Shown in pieces: positions 7,449 to 13,137 of a DNA stretch of 13,137 nt. The translations under genes and the position numbers were made by a program. Origin of the DNA: an uncultured Steroidobacter sp. (GTDB taxonomy: Bacteria; Pseudomonadota; Gammaproteobacteria; Steroidobacterales; Steroidobacteraceae). Where the stretch lies: NCBI GenBank assembly GCA_946478975.1, contig CAMLEO010000203.1, positions 1 to 13,137 on the forward strand, written 5' to 3'. The notes under the pieces were generated by a model. The model did not search any database, had not been told where the DNA came from, and worked only from the letters and a program-made list of their open reading frames with translations. Numbering within the stretch: position 1 is the first letter of the stretch; each line of letters starts with the position of its first letter.

Positions 7449-7472
7449 GAACCTCGCTTCCAGAACCTCGCT
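7445..7472. repeat. Tandem 14-bp duplication at the DUF3037 stop codon
   Basis: TCCAGAACCTCGCT occurs twice without a gap (7445-7458, 7459-7472). The first copy begins inside a dispersed repeat core and the second runs into the TAG stop of the DUF3037 gene (7471-7473). It looks like a small slippage or insertion scar. Confidence 0.85.
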
Positions 7473-7860
7473 ACTTCACCCTCACCATCCGATCCAGCAA
7501 ATTCTCCATCACGAGCGACGGCTGCTCGCACCGCCCCGTATGCACCGACGACGTTTGAATCATCGTGCTGCGCGGAGCGACGAGCCAATGGAAGCGCTCG
7601 CGAGGAGTGAGGCGCCCGATCGGGCCGGAGCCAGCGCCGCCGGCGCAGATCGCGGGGATACTCGCGAGATTCTGGCGCACCATCTCTAGGTCGACCGCTG
7701 GATGCAGCACGCGCAGGCGAGCCTCGTCGAGTTCGATGCGAGCGGCGAGGTAGTCCAGCGCGGGGCACGAAACAATCACGCCAACGTTGATGAACTCCTC
7801 GCGGTCGACGCGTGGCACTACCCGAATGATGGCGTAGTCATACGAGCACGGAGCGCGCAC
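7471..7860 (-). CDS. DUF3037 family protein, partner of HipA-like kinase
   Basis: A 129-residue protein of the DUF3037 family, of unknown function. The family pattern is clear in YDYAIIRVVPRVDREEFINVGVIVSCP near the start, the EMVRQNLASIPAI segment in the middle, and the C-terminal RERFHWLVAPRSTMIQTSSVHTG. Length is normal and there is no signal peptide or membrane segment, so it is probably cytoplasmic. It starts at GTG 7860, with GGAGGTG four bases upstream lying inside the end of the kinase gene, so the two overlap by 23 bases and are very likely translationally coupled. DUF3037 and this kinase type are commonly found side by side, which suggests a single functional unit. A repeat copy abuts its stop codon. 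Confidence 0.85.
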   Translation of the reverse strand: MRAPCSYDYAIIRVVPRVDREEFINVGVIVSCPALDYLAARIELDEARLRVLHPAVDLEMVRQNLASIPAICAGGAGSGPIGRLTPRERFHWLVAPRSTMIQTSSVHTGRCEQPSLVMENLLDRMVRVK

Positions 7861-8614
7861 GCTTCACCTCCTCGAAGAATAGATGCGGCGGCGACAGGCG
7901 CTGTAACAGATAGCGCGCGTAAGCATCGCGATATTCCGCGGCACTTGAGAACGTCGCGTCACCGCGCAAGAGCGAGTCGGGAATGAGCGCGACGATGCCG
8001 TGGATCACGTCGGGCGTAATTCGCGTCAACATGCGTTCGTGCGTCTCGTCGAGCGCGCTCGCGAACGGCAGCAACACGTGGTCGCGAATCATTGGAAACG
8101 CATCGCGGCTGCGCGCGATGTACTGATTCCACGAGTGATGGACGTACAACGCCGCGCCGTGATCGATGAGATGCAGCTTGCGATGCCACACCAGCATGTT
8201 GGTATTGCGAGCCGTGCGATCGACATTGGTGACCAACGCGTCGAACCACACGATGCCGGATGCCAGGTGGGCATCGGGCTGGAACACGACGGGATCGAAC
8301 GTGATCGCGGCGGGTAAATAGTCGAGCCCGACATTGAGCCCGCCGCTCGCGCGGATCAGGTCCTGGATCTCGGGGTCGGGTTCGGTGCGCGCCAGGTCAG
8401 GATCAAGCTCGATGAACACGATCTCCGGCACGGGCAACCCCGCGGCGCGCGCGATCTCTCCCGCGACCAACTCCGCGATCAGCGCCTTCGGCCCCTGACC
8501 GGCGCCGCGAAATTTAATGACATACATGCCCTCGTCGTCAGCTTCGACGATGGCGGGAACGGAGCCGCCTTCACGCAGCGGGGTGACGTAGCGGGTGACG
8601 ACGACGGTTCGCAA
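7838..8614 (-). CDS. HipA-like kinase (HipA_2 type)
   Basis: A 258-residue protein of the HipA-like kinase family that is shorter than toxin HipA. Visible motifs include the nucleotide-binding lysine in YVIKFRGAGQGPKAL (Lys34), Glu48 in the next helix, the catalytic loop TNVDRTARNTN (129-139, Asp132, Asn137, Asn139) and the DHG metal motif (151-153). The frame begins at TTG 8614, and the sequence that follows (RTVVVTRYVTPLREGGS) matches where family members begin; an ATG in the repeat at 8627 is out of frame. The ribosome site is poor. The gene overlaps the DUF3037 gene by 23 bases. The substrate is unknown: HipA phosphorylates glutamyl-tRNA synthetase, but that should not be transferred to this branch. 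No HipB-like antitoxin gene is beside it. Confidence 0.85.
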   Translation of the reverse strand: MRTVVVTRYVTPLREGGSVPAIVEADDEGMYVIKFRGAGQGPKALIAELVAGEIARAAGLPVPEIVFIELDPDLARTEPDPEIQDLIRASGGLNVGLDYLPAAITFDPVVFQPDAHLASGIVWFDALVTNVDRTARNTNMLVWHRKLHLIDHGAALYVHHSWNQYIARSRDAFPMIRDHVLLPFASALDETHERMLTRITPDVIHGIVALIPDSLLRGDATFSSAAEYRDAYARYLLQRLSPPHLFFEEVKRARSVLV

Positions 8615-8626
8615 GCTCGGGGTCCA

Positions 8627-8686
8627 TGGGTGTCCAGCATCAGCATCGGGGAGTATATCGCCCCGATGTCAGTCCATGGGTGTCCA
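8627..8686 (+). repeat. Dispersed repeat doublet around a hairpin
   Basis: The 15-mer GTCCATGGGTGTCCA occurs at 8622-8636 and again at 8672-8686, exactly 50 bases apart. Between them lies a perfect 8-bp inverted repeat, CATCGGGG (8644-8651) and CCCCGATG (8661-8668), with a 9-base loop. This resembles a BIME (two REP units around a stem). It sits between the esterase remnant and the kinase start. Confidence 0.85.
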
Positions 8687-8705
8687 ACATTCAACATTCG
8701 CCCGC

Positions 8706-9188
8706 TCAGTACTTCGAGGCGATCACATCCAGCGCCGCGGCATGCGGCTGTTGTCTGATTGTCGGAGACTGATTCGTGAATTCGAACACGCGGTTGTCGG
8801 CGCTCGCGAGTGGCCACTGCGGGCGACCGCGGCCGTTGGGGTTGCCTGTCTTCGCGAACGCCACCCAGTAGGCGCTCATCAATTCGGAGGCGCGCTCGTC
8901 GTTCGCGTCGGTGGGCCACAGCGAAGTCTTGAGTGTCTTGAACACGTGCTGCCGCTCTTGAGCATGTGGCGCGGCTTTGATGTTTGGTGGCGCCTGCGCG
9001 GACAGCACTGAGAAAAGATACAGATAAGATGGGTGTCCAGATTTCGCATGCAGGCGAGTCAACTCGCGAGCCGGTTCCGCAAACAGGACATCGCTGAGCA
9101 CATTGGTCTTGAAGTTCTCTTCACCGCCGTACGCCGCAATGAGTTGCGCGCGTTGCTCGGGCGTGAAGCGCAACGCCTCACCTAGCAA
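8706..9188 (-). pseudogene. C-terminal remnant of a type B carboxylesterase
   Basis: About 160 residues matching only the C-terminal third of type B carboxylesterases: a PSYLYLFSVLS strand, the catalytic histidine region APHAQERQHVF (replacing the usual GxxHxxExxYVF), and ERASELMSAYWVAFAKTGNPNG...PQWP. The nucleophile elbow GESAG and the N-terminal alpha/beta core, normally about 300 further residues, are missing. In the same frame a TGA lies two codons before the first available start (TTG 9188), and 60 bases further on the rhamnose isomerase gene ends. The break point is therefore at about 9190-9240, beside a repeat copy. Another repeat copy lies inside the remnant (SGHPS). It is almost certainly not a working esterase. 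Confidence 0.75.
9030..9039 (+). repeat. Dispersed repeat copy inside the esterase remnant
   Basis: Plus-strand core TGGGTGTCCA followed by GATTT. On the minus strand it reads SGHPS without disturbing the frame of the esterase remnant. Confidence 0.75.
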
Positions 9189-9237
9189 ACCTCAGGCCTC
9201 CCGCCGATCGAGGAGCGAATCGAGGAAAGGCTTTGTG

Positions 9238-9247
9238 TGGGTGTCCA
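9238..9247 (+). repeat. Dispersed repeat copy at the rhamnose isomerase stop
   Basis: Plus-strand core TGGGTGTCCA followed by GATTTAGACG; the TAA stop of the isomerase (9251-9253) lies in this right flank, four bases from the core. It marks the junction between the intact isomerase and the truncated esterase. Confidence 0.8.
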
Positions 9248-9250
9248 GAT

Positions 9251-10555
9251 TTAGACGATGCCGCCACCGAAGCTCTGCGCCGCCGGCCGCTTCTCCGCAC
9301 AAGCCGCGCGATATCCGCTGCGGCGGTACGCGGCAATCGGATCAATCGCCGCGCCCTTCTGCAGTCGTGCGCGCGCGAGGATCGGCTGCACATCCGTGGT
9401 GAACGCGCGCTTCAATGTCTGCTGTGCCATCAGCGCGTCGTTCTCTTGCTGATACCCTGCAAGCGCCTGGCGGTCGACGAGCAGCGCCTGCGCGTACGCA
9501 CGTTGCAGTTCGATGGCGCTGGTCATCAGGCTCTCGACCGGATCCGTGACATTGTGCGACTGATCGAGCATGTGAGCGGGCTTGAGCTCGGGCACCTTGC
9601 GCCACTCGGCGTCGACCAGCTCGTTGAAGATCAGGAACAAACGGAACGGGTCGATGGAGCCGGCGTCGAGGTCGTCGTCGCCGTACTTGGAATCGTTGAA
9701 GTGGAAGCCGCCGAGGCGGCGAGCGTGCACCAGCCGCGCGACAATCATTTCGATGTTCACGTTCGGCGCGTGGTGGCCGAGGTCGACGAGGCAGAACGCT
9801 TTCGGACCGAGCGTCTGCGCGGCGATCAGCGACGTGCCCCAGTCTTGAATCACCGTGGCATAGAACGCGGGCTCATACATCTTGTGCTCGATGAGCATGC
9901 GCCAATCCGCGGGCAACGCCGCGTAAATCTGCGCGGTGGAATCCAGATAGCGCTCGAACGCGCGCGCCAGATGCTGCTGACCGGGGAAGTTCGCGCCATC
10001 ACCGATCCATACCGTGAGCGCCTTGGAGCCGAGCAGCTGACCGATTCGAATGCAATCGATGTTGTGCTCGACCGCCTGCGCGCGCACAGCCGCGTCGGTG
10101 TGCGTGAGACTGCCGTACTTGTAGGAAAGCTTTTGACCGGGACGGTCCTGGAATGTATTCGAGTTCACCGCGTCGAAGCCCAGCCCGAGCGCCGTGGCGC
10201 GCTGACGCAGGGCCGGCATGTCGTCGGTGTAGTCCCAAGGCAAATGCAACGAAACAGTGGGTGTCCCGCCGGTCAGACTGTGAATGACGGCGCAATCTTC
10301 GAGCTTCTCGAACACATTGCGCGGCTCGCCCTTGCCGGGAAAACGCGCGAAACGTGTGCCGCCGGTGCCCACGCCCCACGAAGGAATCGCGACACCAAAG
10401 TTCGCCACCGCGTTCGTTACCGCGTCGATATCTACGCCCCGACGCTGCAGCATCGTGCCGAGCGCGGAGTAATCCGCGGCGATATCTCGCTGCAGGACCG
10501 AGTTAGCGTCCGCGATGAAAGATTGATCGCGCGGATCTGCGAAGTTGTTGGCCAT
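9251..10555 (-). CDS. rhaI: L-rhamnose isomerase (RhaI type, Pseudomonas stutzeri/rhizobial group)
   Basis: A 434-residue xylose-isomerase-fold enzyme converting L-rhamnose to L-rhamnulose, close in length to the P. stutzeri enzyme (about 430). Metal ligands are visible: Glu223 (LIEHK), Asp258 and His261 (VDLGHH), His285 (GFHFND), Asp293 and Asp295 (YGDDD) and Asp331 (LDQSH). From memory, these sit at a constant offset of +4 from the P. stutzeri ligands. It belongs to the RhaI group and not to the E. coli RhaA group. ATG 10555 is chosen because GGGGG lies five bases upstream; the open frame extends further but overlaps the aldolase gene. It follows the aldolase/dehydrogenase by 40 bases in the same direction, so they form an operon. 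The stop codon touches a repeat copy. Confidence 0.93.
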   Translation of the reverse strand: MANNFADPRDQSFIADANSVLQRDIAADYSALGTMLQRRGVDIDAVTNAVANFGVAIPSWGVGTGGTRFARFPGKGEPRNVFEKLEDCAVIHSLTGGTPTVSLHLPWDYTDDMPALRQRATALGLGFDAVNSNTFQDRPGQKLSYKYGSLTHTDAAVRAQAVEHNIDCIRIGQLLGSKALTVWIGDGANFPGQQHLARAFERYLDSTAQIYAALPADWRMLIEHKMYEPAFYATVIQDWGTSLIAAQTLGPKAFCLVDLGHHAPNVNIEMIVARLVHARRLGGFHFNDSKYGDDDLDAGSIDPFRLFLIFNELVDAEWRKVPELKPAHMLDQSHNVTDPVESLMTSAIELQRAYAQALLVDRQALAGYQQENDALMAQQTLKRAFTTDVQPILARARLQKGAAIDPIAAYRRSGYRAACAEKRPAAQSFGGGIV

Positions 10556-10595
10556 ACGTGCCCCCTGAGCCGTCGCCCGTACCTGTGCGAGTCGC

Positions 10596-12716
10596 CTACC
10601 GCGTGAACGCCTGCGCGTTGCCCGCGTCGACGTTGATGATATTCCCCGTCGACTTTGCGGAGCGCTCCGAGGCGAAGAACGCCACGGCCTCGGCGACATC
10701 TTCCGGGTACACACTGCGCTTCAGCAGGCTGCGTTCACGGTACACCGCTTCGAGCTCGTCCGGGCTGGTCTTGTACTGCTCGGCGCGCTGCTGGGCCCAC
10801 TCGCCCTGCCAGATACGCGAGCCGCGCAACACGGCGTCCGGGTTCACAACGTTCACACGAATTCCAACCGGCGCGCCTTCGAGCGCCAGGCAGCGCGCGA
10901 GGTGCAATTCCGCGGCCTTGGCCGTGCAGTACGCCGCGGCGCCTGGGGAAGCGGCGAGCGCGTTCTTGGAGCCGATGAATACGATCGAGCCGCCGATCGT
11001 TTGTGACTTCATGAGCTGAAACGCCTGACGCGCAACCAGGAAATAGCCGGTTGAAAGGATGTCCATATTTCGCTGCCAGGTCGCGAGGCTGGTCTGGTCG
11101 ACCGGTGATGCGGAGGCAATGCCGGCGTTCGAAATACAAATATCCATGCCGCCGAATTTCCACGCGCTCTCGTTGAAGCTGGCGACCACGGCGTCTTCGC
11201 GCGTGACATCCATCCAGCAGCTGCCCACGACATCGCTGCCGTACTGTTTCTTCAAGCCCGCTTCGGCTTCCTTCAGCACGTCGCGGTCGATGTCACAGAG
11301 CATCACGCACGCGCCTTCGTCCATAAGGCGTCGCGCGGTCGCGAGGCCGATGCCGCCGGCGCCGCCCGTGATCAGCGCGATGCGCCCGGCCAGCGGCTTG
11401 GGCTTCGGCATGCGCTGGAGCTTCGCTTCTTCCAGGTCCCAATATTCGATATCGAAGGCTTCCTGCTCGGGCAGGCCGCGGTACGTCGATACCGCGGCGG
11501 CGCCGCGCATGACGTTGATGGCATTGATATAGAACTCGCCCGCGATGCGTGCGGTCGCTTTGTCGGCCGCGAACGTGATCATGCCGACGCCGGGCACGAG
11601 ATAAACCACGGGATTCGGGTCGCGCATCTTCGGCGAGCCGTCCCGCTTGCAGCGCTCGTAGTAGCCCGCGTAACGCTGGCGGTACTGCTCGACGGCCGGC
11701 TGAATGCGCTTGGTGAACTGCTCGATGCTGTCGTTCGCGGGATCGAACGGCAGTACCAGCGGCCAGATCTTGGTGCGCAGGAAATGATCCGGGCACGACG
11801 TGCCGAGATCCGCGAGCGGCTGCAGCTTCTCGCTGCCCACGAATTCCAAGACCGCGGGGCTGTCGTCGAAGTGACCGAGCTTGCGGCTCGTGGTGGAGAT
11901 CAGACCGCGGATGCGCGGCATGATGGCCGCGGCAACTTCGCGACGTTTTTCCGCGGAGAGGGCGGACGTTTTGATCGCACCGAACGGCTGCTTGCCCTGG
12001 CTCTTTTTGGACAGCCACAAAGTCGCTCGGTTGATCACATCGAGCGTGTTCTCGTAACACGCCTTCGCCGTATCCGCCCAGGTGAAGACACCGTGCGCTT
12101 CGAGCACGACGCCGCGGGCGTTGGGATTCTCACGAGTGAACTTGCGGAGCGCGAGGCCGAGCTCGTAGCCGGGGCGGATCCACGGCAGCCAGCCGATTTC
12201 GTCGCCGTAGATCTCTTTCGTCAGCGCGCGGCTGTCCGCCGCGGCGGCGATCGCGATCAACGCGTCGGGATGCATGTGGTCGACGTGCGCGCGGTCGACC
12301 AGGCCGTGCAGCGGCGTGTCGATGCTCGCGGCGCGAGGATTCAGGTTGAACGTGCAGTGGGAATACAGCGGCACCAGCACGCTGTCGCTGTCCTTGCCCT
12401 TGTAGAAGGGTTCGAGGGACAGGAACTTGTCCATATATAAGGTGGCGAAGCCGTCGAGCTTCATGGTGCCGAGGTCGCCGCCCGAGCCCTTCACCCACAG
12501 GACCTTCACTTCCTTGCCGGTCAGCGGGTCTTTGGCGGTGAGCTTCGCGGAGGTATTGCCGCCGCCGAAGTTGGTGATGCGCTTGTCGGAACCCAGCAGG
12601 TTCGAGCGATAGAGCAACAGCTCCGGCGGCGTCATCCCGGCTGCGACCGCATCATCCCAGCGGTTTTCGACCAGCAACGACGACGACTCGGCTTGCGCCG
12701 GCTGTACCACGCTCAT
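10596..12716 (-). CDS. rhaD: Bifunctional rhamnulose-1-phosphate aldolase / short-chain dehydrogenase
   Basis: A 706-residue two-domain enzyme of the RhaD aldolase-ADH fusion family. The N-terminal half (about 20-400) is a class II aldolase/adducin domain with GGGNTSAK at 51-58, zinc-site histidines in HVDHMH (144-149) and His208 in EAHG. The C-terminal half (about 444-706) is a classical SDR with TGGAGGIG at 450-457, SNAG at 529-532, Ser583 and the YxxxK pair Tyr596/Lys600. It should cleave L-rhamnulose 1-phosphate to dihydroxyacetone phosphate and L-lactaldehyde, with the SDR domain probably oxidising lactaldehyde. ATG 12716 has GGGGGAGA five bases upstream. It is first in the minus-strand operon with the isomerase and diverges from a DeoR-type gene. 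A repeat copy lies at about residues 234-237 (WLSK). Confidence 0.93.
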   Translation of the reverse strand: MSVVQPAQAESSSLLVENRWDDAVAAGMTPPELLLYRSNLLGSDKRITNFGGGNTSAKLTAKDPLTGKEVKVLWVKGSGGDLGTMKLDGFATLYMDKFLSLEPFYKGKDSDSVLVPLYSHCTFNLNPRAASIDTPLHGLVDRAHVDHMHPDALIAIAAAADSRALTKEIYGDEIGWLPWIRPGYELGLALRKFTRENPNARGVVLEAHGVFTWADTAKACYENTLDVINRATLWLSKKSQGKQPFGAIKTSALSAEKRREVAAAIMPRIRGLISTTSRKLGHFDDSPAVLEFVGSEKLQPLADLGTSCPDHFLRTKIWPLVLPFDPANDSIEQFTKRIQPAVEQYRQRYAGYYERCKRDGSPKMRDPNPVVYLVPGVGMITFAADKATARIAGEFYINAINVMRGAAAVSTYRGLPEQEAFDIEYWDLEEAKLQRMPKPKPLAGRIALITGGAGGIGLATARRLMDEGACVMLCDIDRDVLKEAEAGLKKQYGSDVVGSCWMDVTREDAVVASFNESAWKFGGMDICISNAGIASASPVDQTSLATWQRNMDILSTGYFLVARQAFQLMKSQTIGGSIVFIGSKNALAASPGAAAYCTAKAAELHLARCLALEGAPVGIRVNVVNPDAVLRGSRIWQGEWAQQRAEQYKTSPDELEAVYRERSLLKRSVYPEDVAEAVAFFASERSAKSTGNIINVDAGNAQAFTR
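12008..12017 (-). repeat. Dispersed repeat copy inside rhaD
   Basis: Minus-strand core TGGCTGTCCA followed by AAAAAG. It is read in a different frame from the deaD copies and gives WLSK in the aldolase domain. It is the only copy right of the transposase with this orientation, so it may be a chance match in coding sequence. Confidence 0.5.
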
Positions 12717-12765
12717 CTAATCTCCCCCAACACTGGCAGTTAGCGCGCGCCGGCCAGCACACGGA

Positions 12766-12794
12766 TCATTTCCGGGACCGGGCACGTGAAATGA
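12766..12794. promoter_or_regulatory. Inverted repeat upstream of rhaD
   Basis: TCATTTC (12766-12772) and GAAATGA (12788-12794) are a perfect 7-bp inverted repeat with centres 22 bases apart, about two helical turns. It lies 50-78 bases upstream of the rhaD start in the divergent region and is a candidate operator. Confidence 0.35.
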
Positions 12795-12812
12795 CTGTGT
12801 ACCACACGAAAC

Positions 12813-12846
12813 GATCATATACAATCATATGCAAGCATAATCGATC
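12813..12846. promoter_or_regulatory. AT-rich 10-bp periodic repeats, candidate operator or promoter
   Basis: GATCATATAC, AATCATATGC and AAGCATAATC follow one another directly from 12813 to 12842, and then GATCA. They share the ATCATA/GCATAA theme once per helical turn. They are the only AT-rich block between rhaD and the divergent DeoR-type gene, and contain TATGAT-like -10 candidates on the minus strand. A binding site for the divergent regulator is a reasonable inference. Confidence 0.45.
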
Positions 12847-12856
12847 ACCAAGGACG

Positions 12857-12900
12857 TGGGTGTCCAAGATTCGCGGCCGCTCAGAAAACATGGGTGTCCA
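12857..12900 (+). repeat. Dispersed repeat doublet upstream of the DeoR-type gene
   Basis: Plus-strand cores TGGGTGTCCA at 12857-12866 and 12891-12900, 34 bases apart, followed by AGATT and GGATT. The pair lies in the leader of the regulator gene, 46 bases before its start. Confidence 0.85.
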
Positions 12901-12945
12901 GGATTTGGCCGCGCCGCCTCCGCCGGATCGATCATGGGAGGGTCC

Positions 12946-13137
12946 ATGTTGGAACGAGAGCGCCATAGCCTGATTCTCAAGCTCGTCGAAGAACGTTCGA
13001 TCGTGAGCGTCGGCGACCTGCTCGATTTGCTGGGCGCGTCCGAGGCGACGATTCGCCGGGACATCAATACGCTGGCCGAGCGCGGTGAGGTGAAGCGCAT
13101 CCGCGGCGGCGCCGAGGCAGTACGCCCGCGGCATCAG
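12946..13137 (+). CDS. DeoR-family transcriptional regulator, 5' part only
   Basis: The first 64 residues of a sugar-type DeoR repressor; the frame is still open at the right edge. Residues 1-55 form the DeoR helix-turn-helix, with VSVGDLLDLLGASEATIRRDINTLAERGEV and the typical RIRGGA wing. The ATG at 12946 has GGAGG four bases upstream; an in-frame ATG at 12934 lacks such a site. The gene diverges from rhaD-rhaI, so it is likely the local rhamnose regulator. DeoR-type regulators of sugar operons normally respond to a phosphorylated sugar intermediate. The ligand-binding domain is outside the window. Confidence 0.88.
   Translation, partial: MLERERHSLILKLVEERSIVSVGDLLDLLGASEATIRRDINTLAERGEVKRIRGGAEAVRPRHQ

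Larger units (their letters stand above)
6174..7472. mobile_element. RAYT transposase unit flanked by inverted repeat doublets
   Basis: The transposase gene is bounded on its downstream side by two repeat cores reading TGGACAGCCA on the plus strand (6179-6188, 6215-6224) and on its upstream side by two cores in the opposite sense (TGGCTGTCCA 7417-7426, TGGGTGTCCA 7439-7448). The inner pair is also alike outside the core (AATTTTGGACAGCC versus the complement of GGCTGTCC next to AGAAATT). This layout matches REP/BIME sequences around a RAYT gene. Exact ends are not defined, and no classical target-site duplication was recognised. Confidence 0.6.

Noticed and set aside
7838..8614. Complete HipBA toxin-antitoxin operon
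   Set aside because: The kinase belongs to a shorter HipA-like branch and no HipB-type helix-turn-helix gene is adjacent; the partner is DUF3037.
10258..10268. GGGTGTCCC inside the isomerase gene as another repeat copy
   Set aside because: It breaks the invariant CCA half of the core and lacks the usual flanks; likely chance.
9233..10606. Long plus-strand open frame (457 codons) opposite rhamnose isomerase
   Set aside because: The minus strand encodes a complete isomerase with all metal ligands; the opposite frame has no recognisable family.
4358..12900. Dispersed repeats as a CRISPR array
   Set aside because: The unit is only about 10-15 bp, occurs in both orientations, has irregular spacing and lies inside genes; no cas genes are present.

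Overview
The window reads as chromosomal DNA of a high-GC gammaproteobacterium, perhaps near Steroidobacteraceae or Xanthomonadales. That placement is inferred from gene families and base composition only. It carries ordinary housekeeping and catabolic genes, a REP-associated (RAYT-type) tyrosine transposase, and many copies of one short dispersed repeat.

Layout. 34-2499 (+): an O-methyltransferase and an exported DUF885 zincin-like peptidase, 18 bases apart. 2506-2539: a 14-bp perfect hairpin between convergent genes. 2550-3269 (-): a lipoprotein with a putative Ig domain and a fibronectin type III domain, preceded by a roughly 160-nt leader with three hairpins and a clear cyclic-di-GMP-I (GEMM) riboswitch at 3428-3502. 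3503-4008: no convincing protein gene, but several hairpins, a CRP-like palindrome and a plus-strand intrinsic terminator. 4009-6090 (-): a DeaD/CsdA-type RNA helicase. 6329-7351 (-): the RAYT transposase. 7471-8614 (-): a HipA-like kinase overlapping a DUF3037 gene. 8706-9188 (-): the C-terminal remnant of a type B carboxylesterase. 9251-12716 (-): L-rhamnose isomerase and a bifunctional rhamnulose-1-phosphate aldolase/short-chain dehydrogenase. 12946 to the right edge (+): the start of a divergent DeoR-family regulator, probably of the rhamnose genes.

The most unusual signal is a 10-bp core, TGGSTGTCCA (S = G or C), with a looser context of CATGG-S-TGTCCARRATT. I count 14 copies plus one near copy in 13 kb, where about 0.05 would be expected by chance. 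Most come in pairs 22-50 bp apart. Two doublets in opposite orientation flank the transposase. Copies left of it point one way and nearly all copies right of it point the other. Several lie inside genes, where they encode M(G/A/D)VQ peptides. I interpret this as a REP-like family mobilised by the resident RAYT. The second strong signal is the c-di-GMP riboswitch, whose 3' closing strand can also pair with the Shine-Dalgarno of the lipoprotein gene.

The rhamnose locus is coherent: the isomerase makes L-rhamnulose, the fused enzyme cleaves the phosphorylated form and probably oxidises the lactaldehyde released, and the DeoR-type regulator faces them across an intergenic region with operator-like repeats. 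No rhamnulose kinase or transporter is in the window; they may lie beyond the right edge.
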